DNA from: Larus michahellis | Taxonomy: Eukaryota; Chordata; Aves; Charadriiformes; Laridae | Reading direction: 5' to 3' | NCBI RefSeq assembly: GCF_964199755.1 | Contig: NC_133896.1 | Location: 176,131,092-176,195,091 of the forward strand | Length of the DNA: 64,000 nt | Shown: positions 1 to 8,889 of the stretch, piece by piece | Layout: every line of letters begins with the position of its first letter | Position numbering within the stretch: position 1 is the stretch's first letter | Translations under genes and position numbers: made by a program | Notes under the pieces: model-generated | Told to the model about the DNA's origin: nothing | The model's database searches: none | Seen by the model: only the letters and a program-made list of their open reading frames with translations

Positions 1-1306
1 TCAGGGCTACTGAATGGGACAAATACCACAGCCGTGAGACGACTCTGGGGACACAGAACTTCGTACGCCATAGTAAGGCCGTACACTGCTGAGACACCAT
101 CGTTTTTTTCCCTGTAGACTACTTCTCCAAGCTTGTTGCGTACTTCACCATGTCTGCTTTTATTTTGTTTGGTTCAGGAGAGGAGAAAGGAAAAAAAAAA
201 AAAGAGGAGTATGACTGGAAAAAGAACATACAGCAAACACTTATGCCAGCCACACACTTAAGATCTGTTTCTAAATTGCACATCTTCAATTTTTAATTTC
301 CCCTCCCACTGTGCACTGCAAGAAGGTAACAGGCATGTTAAAAAACATCAAAATACATTTCTGAGTGTCTCACACTGACAGGCTTTTCTTCCTGATTTTG
401 ACTACCCTGAGACCCACCCTTGCAACTACTGAACTTGCTGGAAAACCCCATGGACGACTCGTGACTGCAAGATCGGCTCCTTCAGGCATCACCTGATAGA
501 AATTGAACGGCTAGGAATTACACAAGGGGCTTTCAAAACTTCAGGCACGCATTAGACAGAGAGCAGTTAAACTATAACACCTCCCTTTACAAACAGCAAG
601 CCCACACAAAATACACACGCCAGCATAGCCGTTCGCCTGAAGAGGCTCATTTCTCTCCTGAAGAGGCTCGTTTCCTCAACATAACCAAAGCTACTTGCTT
701 CAGCAGAATGCGGTAACAGGCACCCCTCTGCCTTCCCCAAACAGCACCGGGCCTCCTTCTGCAGCTAAGGCAGCAAACGGAATTTTATGCCCTTTCAACG
801 AAAAGTCTGAAGTAAACTTCAATCTAAAAAATAAGGTAAGTTGTAACCTGACTTCCTCATCGCAACTTTTTTTTCCTTTTTTTTTTTTTGCTAGAACAGG
901 AATTAAAAGGAACATCTTCAGAGCATGGGCGGTTATTCCCGGGGGCAGCAATCCCTCCCACTGCTGACAGAGAGAGCGCAGCTCTAGGCCAGGGACGGCG
1001 CACTCGTTCCCTTGTGGGCTTAAATACACCGAATACAGCATAAATGTCAAATAACTCCCTTGATTAAAAAGAGGAAGCCATTCATGACCTTTTTAGTCTA
1101 AAAAAAATGACACAAACATACAAAACAAACAGAAAGCTGACGAACCCTGAAGGAGGAGGAGGAGGAGGAGGAGGAGGAGGTGGTGGTGGTGGTGGTGGTG
1201 GTGGAGGTCTCTCAGGCGCAGGCCGCCGGAGCCAAGCAGCCCCGAGGACGCTCCTCTCCCCCGGCTCCGTCCCGCCGGGACCCCCCCCCACTCCCGCCTC
1301 ACTCAC
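1..1306 (-). other. CLN5: 5' part of CLN5 intron 1 (partial)
   Basis: On the minus strand this stretch follows the donor of the CLN5 first exon (exon ends ...TACAG, intron begins GTGAGT at 1306-1301). I found no segment resembling CLN5 exon 2, whose product should continue with the conserved FDFRPKPDPYC-type region, so the next exon lies beyond base 1. The stretch holds T-rich runs near 870-890 and a G-rich triplet tract at 1151-1204. The short reading frames here are not convincing genes. Confidence 0.7.
1151..1204 (+). repeat. (AGG)n followed by (TGG)n triplet microsatellite
   Basis: About ten AGG units (1151-1180) run directly into about eight TGG units (1181-1204). The tract lies roughly 100 bp inside intron 1 of CLN5. 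It produces runs of Gly, Arg, Val or His in the shadow reading frames, which are not genes. The plus strand is G-rich and could form two-tetrad quadruplexes. Confidence 0.95.
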
Positions 1307-1600
1307 CTGTAAGGCACCGGCCACCGCCGCTGCGGCGAACGGAGCCCCCCGGAGAAACGTGGCCCCCAAACCACCGCCGCCGCCGCCAGCAGCAGGAGCA
1401 GCCCGTAGTGGCGGGCGGCACCCATGGCGACGGGGCTGCGAGCCGGGCCTGGGTGCTGCGGGCGGGCGGGCGGGCGGGGAAAGTGGCGGGGCTGAGGGAG
1501 GCCGGGCCGAAAGGAGGCCGCGCCCGCCCACAGGGCCCCGGCCGGCCGGAGAGGGGTGAGGCGGGGAGGGCGGCACCGTGCCACACGCAGAGGCCTGGCC
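1160..1600. promoter_or_regulatory. CLN5: CpG island / promoter of CLN5
   Basis: A GC- and CpG-dense block surrounds the CLN5 first exon, in contrast to the AT-richer DNA on both sides. It contains a G-quadruplex-type run, (GGGC)4GGGG, at about 1460-1479 on the plus strand, some 35 bp upstream of the CLN5 start codon. I see no clear TATA box. This fits a housekeeping CpG-island promoter for a lysosomal gene. The transcription start cannot be placed from sequence alone. Confidence 0.7.
1307..1425 (-). CDS. CLN5: CLN5, first coding exon (partial gene)
   Basis: CLN5 is a lysosomal glycoprotein mutated in a neuronal ceroid lipofuscinosis; its reported activity is as a BMP synthase or depalmitoylase in the lysosome. 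The exon encodes MGAARHYG, a hydrophobic stretch LLLLLAAAAVVWG (signal peptide or anchor), then RSPQRRWPVPY. The last part matches the human RRHWPVPYK motif just before the mature domain. The exon ends TAC AG followed by the donor GTGAGT, leaving two bases of a split codon. I chose the ATG at 1425-1423 because of its strong Kozak context (GTCGCCATGG) and because the hydrophobic stretch follows directly. The frame stays open upstream to another ATG at 1629 (68 extra codons), which recalls the alternative upstream starts of human CLN5. The identity also rests on synteny with ACOD1 and KCTD12. The remaining exons are outside the window. Confidence 0.8.
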
Positions 1601-4600
1601 AAAGCCAGGCTTGTTTTCCTAAGGAACACCGGCCGTGTGTGGACTCATCCCTTAAAAACATCACCGGACTGAACCATCATTTCAGTTTTCTGGAGACCCA
1701 GACACAACCGTGTGCTCCTGTAATTCAGCTGAATTTTAACGGCCTGGTGTGTCGTTTTTTTTGAGCGTTGCTTTGGACCCAATTTAAAACAAGACATCAA
1801 ATGTCCATCCTTACGACCAGAACCCACCGAGAGGGATGGCCTCTGTCTGGGTCCGGACCTGGGAGGATGAGGTGAGGCCTCGCCAAATGGCTGAAAGGCT
1901 TTTGCTGTGATAAACGGTGTAAGCCCTGAGCCTCTTCTGGTTGCCCACAAGTCTTGTCTGAAGCCTTCCAGGGCTTCAAGCTAAGTTCGTATACCCGTCA
2001 CCCATTTCAGAATGCTCATTCAGGTCGTAACAACTTACATCATAGGGATTATACAGCAATTTATTCTCTCATTTTTACAATAGTGAGAACTGGTTTTAAG
2101 GTGAGCTCTGGCTAAAACAAACGGCAAGAACAGGTTTGCCAGCAGCATTCCTGCGATAAACGCAGCTTTTTCCAGCTCTGCAGAGTTCAAAACCATCTAC
2201 ACTGGCATCAGAGTTTGGATTAACTTTGGTAGTTGGCATCCGCAGGGGGCAGCGCTGGTGCGTGCTGCTCACTGGGTAAATAATAACTCTGCTGGGGACT
2301 TCTGACGGTCAGGGGCCAGAGAAACATGCCTGCTCACCGCATATAAGCCCCTGAAGAACAATCAGTTCTCCAGTCAGCACTCTGCTAAGCTATATCCAAA
2401 GAAAATGGGAGGTGGAAATCCCTGCATCCTGCACAAAAATGCAGGATAAGCTGCTGAATATCGGTTTCAGTAATGCTGGGACCACTAAACATGTTCAGAA
2501 AACCGTAAAATGGCACAGCTAATAAAATCTTTAATTTCAGCTACGTTTCTGTATCTCAGAACTTCATTGCTGCCTGATTCTATACGGCTGTTCAGCATTA
2601 TACATTACTTTCATGCATGTATACATAACCTATACATACCCATATTTTCATATTTCATTTTAATCTTATGCATGTTATTTGTGTCTGCTTTAAAGTAAAG
2701 CTTTGCTTTTGTTCTTTATAAAATAAAGTGTGCTATTTACTCATATGCATTTCCTAGCATTTCCTAGTACAAGATGCCAGCTCTTTCATCTGTTCAAAAA
2801 GTTATGTGTTTGTGTGGAATAGAACCATAATTCCTAGTTTTAGAGATTTAGAAATAAGGGAAGCATAATTTATCCCTTCTATGAAACCGGGATGTAGGGA
2901 AGTGAAATGACATAATGAAGTTGCCGTGACTGCTCGTTAGCCAAACTAGAAATACAGTATGAACTAGGTCTTAGTCCTGGCTCAGCATATGTCTGCAGTT
3001 TGGACTATTAAGTCTCCATTCAGGCACTGCTGTTGTTGCTGAAGCTGTTGTGTCAAATGACTAAGATGGCAAAGCTATTCTTTTTTTTTTTTCCACTTTA
3101 GTAGCATTTTTATATCTCGCTTCATTGCAACCCATAGGAAACTTTTGTAGCACAGTACTCTGTTTTTTCTTCTCGTAAGACCTAAGTCATGTCATGAACC
3201 ATATTTTAGCATAGAAAATAAATGACTAATAAATTTATGAATAAATATATTTGAGCTAAAAAGCTCACGTCAGCAATTTCTGAGTCAGCAGCTGTCTTGT
3301 TTATTGTCCAGAAACATGTCAATGTGCCATTTATAAACCCACAGAGCTGATCTGCATCTTTGTCCACTAGCCGGCTTAGAGGAAAGACAGACTGGCTACA
3401 AAGATCAGCTTCTGGAGGTGACAGGATTCCTAAATTTTTCTCATTTCCCGGATAATTTTCTTTTGATTAGTGAAAACTGAACATTTTTCTGAAATGATGA
3501 AGACGACTCAGTGAGTTCCCATTATAAAACAGTACCTTCTCTGTCTCTGCCCTTGAGAGCCACAGGATGGAAAGAACAGAGAGAAAAGGGAAAACAAAAC
3601 CTGCTGCTGCAGCCAAAAGTTGTGGTTTTGAACAGCTGGCGTAGTTTTGAAGATCCACACGAGTCACCACACTGTAATAGTCACAGCAAAGAGGCTGGGG
3701 AACCTGAAGTAACAGCTACTGTCTCAGGAAAATGGGCTTCTCTGGATGGTGCCTACACCCTCAGCTGCACATCTGCCAGCCTTTATATTGGGAATATGCC
3801 CATCAGTAAGAAAGTTACAATTACATATATACAGATCATAGTACACAAAACTACACAGCTGGCACTTTTACTGCTCACAGTTGGGGTTTTTTTATACTCA
3901 CACTGGCATGTGTTAGCTATTGAGTCAGCCGGATGCACTCTTGAGAAATACAAGCATTACCTGAAGTCATACTGAAGCCAGCCTGAAAGATAGGAGCTCA
4001 TCAGTCTGAAGTCCACCCTCCCCGCCGTTGAGGGGTGTGAAAGACATCTTGAGAAAAGGAGCCAGATACAGGACTCCTCTGCACCTCTACTCTGCTACGA
4101 AGCCCGAGATGCAAACTGAACTGTGCGCTGGGGTGGGAGAAAGCCACGTCTTTTTCTACAGGAAAGGAGAAGGGCTGGTCTTTGTGACTGCGTAAGGTAG
4201 GGCTAAGGGTCTCCCCCGAGGCCCTCCTCAACCCTGACAGCTAGGATGAGGGTACTGTGCTCAGGACAGACACGCAGTTCAGTGAGCATCTGGGACTGCA
4301 GGGAAGCCCCTACTTTGTCTACTATTTTAGGGAAATGATTTCTTTCCAAGCTGAAATTCCAGAGGGGCTTTGCTGAAGCTTGAGAGATAGGATGAGGGCT
4401 GGGATAAGGATGCAGATGGTGAACTGATGAGTCAACTGGATAGAGTCTGTGAAATGCAAAGAGCTATCCAAGTCAAATTTAAGCTAATCTGAGAATCTGT
4501 TGTTAGGCAACTAAGGCCCTTCAGAGCAGGATTTCCTCTAGAGAAAACATCTTTCTCAAATCCCAAGCAGTCGGGAAAGGGTTGAAGTCCAGGACAGAGC

Positions 4601-5330
4601 TGTAATCCAACGAGTTAAAGTCAGAAGGCCACAGTACATCAAGGCCTAGGACACACTCTCCCCTTCAGGTTGCGTAGCTGGTTGTTCAAGGTCTGATAAG
4701 AACCGTTGTGAAGAAAGCCAGAAACTGCTCTCCCAAACAGCTCTGCTGAGACACCTTGTCGGGGCTTCCCTGCTCCTTCCCTGGGGAGCTGCTTTTAAGC
4801 TGAGGCTCTTGCCTCTCACCTGAGCTACACAGTGGCAGCCATGCCTGGGTCCAAGCCCTGTACCCCACTGATGCAGACCCCGGCCCAATCATCAGTCTCC
4901 CGAGCTTGACCTTGGATCTGCCTCATCACCGTGGACTTTGCCTAGTGATCGGACTCTTGGTGGAATCTCACCACTGTCACCAGAGCTGCCCTGCTCACCT
5001 TGCTCGGGCAGGTGGGACTGGGCCAGGCTGGTGAGGCGCCTGCTTCCACTCACCCTGTTATCCTGCTTGGCTCCCTGCTCCTTGGGGAGCAGCCAGCCCT
5101 CACTGCGCCCTGGCACCCTAACTCCACAGAGCAGAGCAGTGAGTCCTCTTCCCCACTTCAAACGCATGTTTATCTAAAGTCAGACAACAACTTTGGTCAT
5201 TTATGCTAGGCTCTAGGGTTGTCAGGGAGCAGCAGGAGTAAGGCTGCTTTGCATGGGAGGATGAGCCAGGAGCAGAGGTGACCATGGCGCAGGCAAGGCC
5301 AGTGACCTCAATGACCATGGTGCAGTCCTG
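1601..5330. other. intergenic, CLN5 to repeat array
   Basis: I see no exon I can support here. The reading frames are short and lack family resemblance. The longest (3511-3975, plus, 154 codons) has ordinary intergenic composition and no recognisable domain. A CTCF-like motif lies at 2239-2252. The DNA is AT-rich from about 2500 to 3500 and becomes more GC-rich from about 4000. Confidence 0.6.
2239..2252 (+). promoter_or_regulatory. candidate CTCF site
   Basis: TCCGCAGGGGGCAG matches the CTCF core CCASYAGRKGGCRS at 12 of 14 positions, including the whole GCAGGGGGCAG centre. It lies about 0.8 kb upstream of the CLN5 start codon. This is a motif match only. Confidence 0.35.
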
Positions 5331-6095
5331 AAGTTTCTGAATGGAACAGGTATGTAGTAGTGGCTGGATTCACCAACAGTCCCAGACACAGCAAGGTAAG
5401 AGTCAAGCCCAGGACAACCTATAGTATGTGTCCAAGGTCCATCCAGGAGGCAGGATTGAAGATGAGGCTACCTGCAGTATAGGTTCACAATCTGTGAAGG
5501 AAGACCAGACCATATGTCAGGACAGCAGGAGACAGGACTGGACATGCACACCTACAGCGTAGCTCAGGAGATGTCTGGATGTCCAGGCCTAAGTTTACGT
5601 GGAGCCCATGGGTCAGTGGCCAGAGGGTGGGTGGAGGCCACAGCTGGGGCTGGCCAATGTAATTAAGGCCTATTAAGGCACTCAGGGTGCTAGTAGCAGT
5701 TTCTGCTTCCATCAAGGTGAGTCCTCACACCTTACAAAGATCTGGCTTCAGAGGTGTACTGCTTGTGAAATGCTTTTGTTTTTATTTGCTGTTGTGGGCT
5801 CAGGCCAGAGGAGAGTCACCAATTGCTGTTTCAGAGTGATGCAGAGACAGGGCAGCGACATGTCATGAGCTGGGATGAAAACATGGACCTAAGACAGACA
5901 CAGAGGGCCATGACAAGGTCACAGAGCCAGGGCAGGGACATTGCATGAGCAAGGTGGAGCTAGACCACGGCACAGAGCCAGGGCAGTTATGGAGCTGGCA
6001 CAAGGACAGGACAGGAGGGACCTGAGTGGGATGGGAACATCACAACCCAATCAAGTCAAAGATCCATCCAGGAAAAAGGGCTACCTATAATGCAA

Positions 6096-6337
6096 GAATC
6101 ATAGAATCACAGGGTTGGAAGGGACCTCTGGAGATCATCTAGTCCAACCCCCCTGCCAGAGCAGGGTCACCTAGAGCAGGTTGCACAGGAACGCGTCCAG
6201 GCGGGTTTTGAATGTTTCCAGAGTTGGAGACTCCACCACCTCTCTGGGCAGCCTGTTCCAGTGCTCTGCCACCCTCAAAGGAAAGAAGTTCCTCCTCATG
6301 TTTAGGTGGAACTTCCTATGCTCGAGTCCAAGGTCCC
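6096..6337 (-). mobile_element. CR1 LINE fragment, 3' end
   Basis: The plus strand begins with AATCATAGAATCA and continues GGTTGGAAGGGACCTCTGG, the reverse complement of the avian CR1 3' terminus. The element is therefore in minus orientation with its 3' end at the left. It is 5'-truncated, with only the end of the reverse-transcriptase frame and the 3' tail remaining. Confidence 0.9.
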
Positions 6338-6778
6338 CTCAAGAGACAGGGCCAGAAACAAGACTGGAGATGAGGCTACTGACAATTCAGGTCCGGAGTC
6401 CATCCAGAAAGACTAGTCAGTAAGTCAGGACAGAAAGCAGCAGGGAATTCCAGCTCTGAAGGCACTCAGTTCCCTAGTTCTAATGTTAACCCTGGCCCTA
6501 ACACACAAGAGATTTTTGGAAATCCGCTCATATCTCCAAACATGCATTGAACTTAAACTCCATCCAGACAGCAGCCTCTTCCTAGCTCTCAGGCATGAGT
6601 AGGGCTCCAGGAGGATTCCAGCTCTGGAGACTCTCAGTTCCCCTATCCCCAAACCTAACCAACCTTTCTGCTCTCCTGCAGCTGAGCTCAGGGAGTCCCA
6701 TGCCAGTAAGCATGCTGAACTGCCACTCCACTCTTACCAAACGTGTTTTGTATGTCTCTGAATTGACATGGCTCCACT

Positions 6779-6825
6779 GGAATTTCCCTGTAGGGAATTC
6801 CAGTAGGACTCCCTGGAGTCCTACT
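6779..6825. repeat. two adjacent inverted repeats (back-to-back hairpins)
   Basis: The first hairpin has arms at 6779-6789 and 6792-6801, with one bulged base and a 2-nt gap. The second has perfect 11-nt arms AGTAGGACTCC (6802-6812) and GGAGTCCTACT (6815-6825) around a 2-nt gap. They are directly adjacent and lie in the degenerate repeat array. Confidence 0.85.
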
Positions 6826-7060
6826 CAGCCTGGAGAGTAAGGTGAGGGTTTGCTGCTAAACAGAGCTCTAACTCCACAATTGTTTTGAGCTGAGAGGGAT
6901 CTCCCAATGTACGGTTGTGGATTTGGCGGTCAGGTAATCAAGGCCTTTCTGAGCTGGAACTGCACTGCAGTCCTGCTCAATCCTGAGAGGCAGCGTATGG
7001 GCTATGGTGGAGGTAGAGCTGTTTGGGAGACACTCCCATTTTTCTACAAGATCCATCCTT

Positions 7061-7523
7061 TCATCCCTCTGTTCCAGTAAAAGAGTAGATTTTCATTATT
7101 AAGCCCAAGTTTCTTGTAAGAGAAGCAGCTGATGAAAAATGGAGGACTAAAGAGCTAAGAGACCTTGCTAAAATGAAGTACATCTGGCCTCCAGTGTGGC
7201 ATTTGTATACTCAGTTGTAAGGAGGAGACTAGGGATGAACTTCTGCTTTGGCTCAAGGAAGACCTTTCGTTCCCTAGGGCAATGCCTTAATGACTAAGCT
7301 GGGAGTAAGTACAAGAAGGTCGGTTTGGTTTTCCAAATAAACTCTTTGGGTTTCCTGGTAAAATGGAGCCACCCTCTAGAGCACAATACAAGGTCAAGGG
7401 AACCAACAGGGGCACATGGGTCTGATGAGTAAAAGCACTACTGAAACAAAGAGCATTGGGACCCAGCAGCATTGCTGGTCTCTACCCAAATTCCACTTTT
7501 TTTGGCTTTCAAAGCACTATCAC
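7061..7523. other. intergenic, nothing recognised
   Basis: There is no supported exon, RNA gene or repeat in this stretch. The reading frames are short and have no domain resemblance. Confidence 0.6.
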
Positions 7524-8235
7524 TGAATCACAGAATGGTAGGGGTTGAAAGGGACCTTTGGAGATCATCTTGTCCAACCCCCTGCGAAAGCAGCGTCACC
7601 TAGAGCAGGCTGGACAGGAAGGCATCCAGGCAGGTTTTGAGTACCCCCAGGGAAGGAGACTCCACAGCCTCCCTGGGCAGCCTGTTCCAGTGCTCTGGCA
7701 CCCTCAAAGTAAAGAAGTTTTTCCTCACGTTTAGATGGAATTTCCTGTGTTTCAGTTTGTGCCCGTTGTCCCTTGTCCTGTCGCTGGGCACCACTGGAAA
7801 GAGCCTGGCCCCATCCTCAACACCTGCCCTTTCGCTACTGATAAGCGCCAATGAGATCCCCTCTCAGTCTTCTCTTCTCCGGGCTAGAGAGCCGGGTCTC
7901 TCAGCCTTTCCTCGTAAGAGAGATGCTCCAGTCCCTTGTAGCCCTCCGATGGACTCTCTCCACCAGTTCCTTGTCTTCTTGAACTGGGGGGCCCAGAACT
8001 GGACACAGTACTCCAGATACAGCCTCACCAGGACAGAGCAGAGGGGGAGGATGACCTCCCTCAACCTGCTGGCCACAATCTCTGTAATACACCCCAGGAT
8101 GCCATTGGCTTTCTTGGCCACAAGGGCATATTGCTGCCTCATGGTCAACTTGTCTACCAGGACTCCCAGGTCCCTCTCTGCAGAGCTGCTCACCAATAGG
8201 TCAGCCCCTAACCTGTACCGGTGCAGTACAGTCAT
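7524..8235 (-). mobile_element. CR1 LINE fragment with broken reverse-transcriptase end
   Basis: The 3' end lies at the left (TGAATCACAGAATGG, then the GGGACCTTTGGAGATCATC block). Minus-strand frames at 7600-7851 and 7864-8235 translate to the C-terminal CR1 reverse-transcriptase region. Recognisable pieces are 'RLGADLLVSSSAERDLGVLVD', shortened here, and 'NWWRESIGGLQ', followed by '[17 protein letters not shown]'. The two pieces are in different frames, so the copy is dead. It is 5'-truncated; an A/C-rich simple stretch follows at 8262-8292. Confidence 0.9.
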
Positions 8236-8651
8236 TACCCCGTTATAGTCCTACGTGTAAAACAAAAAAAAACAAATCACACACACACACCACTGAGCCT
8301 TTGCAAGGTTGTACTGGAAGCAGAGCAACCTTCAAGCAAGCGACAGGCAGGCAGATGTCTAACACCACCACTGCAATGGTCATCGAGCAGCACCGTCTCT
8401 GTTACTGCTCTGCTGTGGTAAGCAGGCTGGAACAGGAATGAGACCTAAAATACAGCTGAGCCCGCTTAGCTTAAAGCTAAAGGAGCACCTAATTCCCCTC
8501 CCCCCCCGACTTCCCCCCCTACATTTTGTAGGCAGGAGGGAGAGCACCTGCTGATAAAACTGCCTGCCGTCCAGGTACAGCCCGAGCCCCCGGGCTGCTG
8601 GCTGGGAGGAGGGAGTGGGACCCCGGGCCGTACGCCCCGCCGACCCCTACG

Positions 8652-8747
8652 ATGCTGCAAGATGGAGGCCGAGGCGGAGCGCGGCGGCGCAGGCGCAGCA
8701 GGAGGAGGAGGGGGGGTGCTGTGAGGCCCGGTTTCGCGCCTGTTTGA
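8652..8747 (+). CDS. upstream ORF in the GATD3-like leader (putative)
   Basis: An ATG at 8652 opens a 31-codon frame rich in arginine (two runs of R in the middle), ending at TGA 8745-8747. It lies upstream of, and out of frame with, the main start at 8782. A second ATG at 8662 opens an overlapping 20-codon frame that ends at TGA 8722-8724. Whether either is in the mRNA depends on the start site. If transcription starts at the YY1-like motif, the 8652 ATG may be excluded. Confidence 0.25.
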   Translation: MLQDGGRGGARRRRRSRRRRGGAVRPGFAPV

Positions 8748-8781
8748 GCAGCCTCTGCGCGGGGCCTGAGGGGCGGCGGCC

Positions 8782-8889
8782 ATGGGCAAGCGGGTGGCCC
8801 TGGTTCTCGCCGGCTGCGGCGTCTTCGATGGCAGCGAGATTCACGAGGCCTCGGCGGCGCTGGTGCACCTCAGCCGCGGCGGCGCGGAG
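8782..8889 (+). CDS. GATD3-like exon 1
   Basis: This exon has 36 codons, ending ...SRGGAE, with donor GAG|GTAGGG. The phase is 0. It carries the first beta strand of the fold ([13 protein letters not shown]). Confidence 0.9.

Larger units (their letters stand above)
5335..7060. repeat. degenerate tandem repeat array interrupted by a CR1
   Basis: Several phrases recur imperfectly. 'TCCATCCAG' followed by A/G-rich sequence is seen near 5438, 6061, 6388 and 6560. 'ATTCCAGCTCTG(A/G)A' followed by 'CTCAGTTCCC' is seen near 6448 and 6615, about 166 bp apart, with weaker echoes near 6798 and 6950. 'AGCCAGGGCAG' is seen near 5931 and 5981. This looks like an old tandem or satellite-like array with a unit of roughly 170 bp. 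The CR1 fragment at 6096-6337 sits inside it. I cannot name the family. Confidence 0.5.

Noticed and set aside
1082-1576. Poly-Pro / poly-Gly frames around the CLN5 exon
   Set aside because: They are products of translating the AGG/TGG repeat and GC-rich leader in wrong frames.
3511-3975. 154-codon plus-strand frame
   Set aside because: The frame has ordinary intergenic composition, no recognised domain and no splice or promoter context. The hydrophobic stretch near its end is short.
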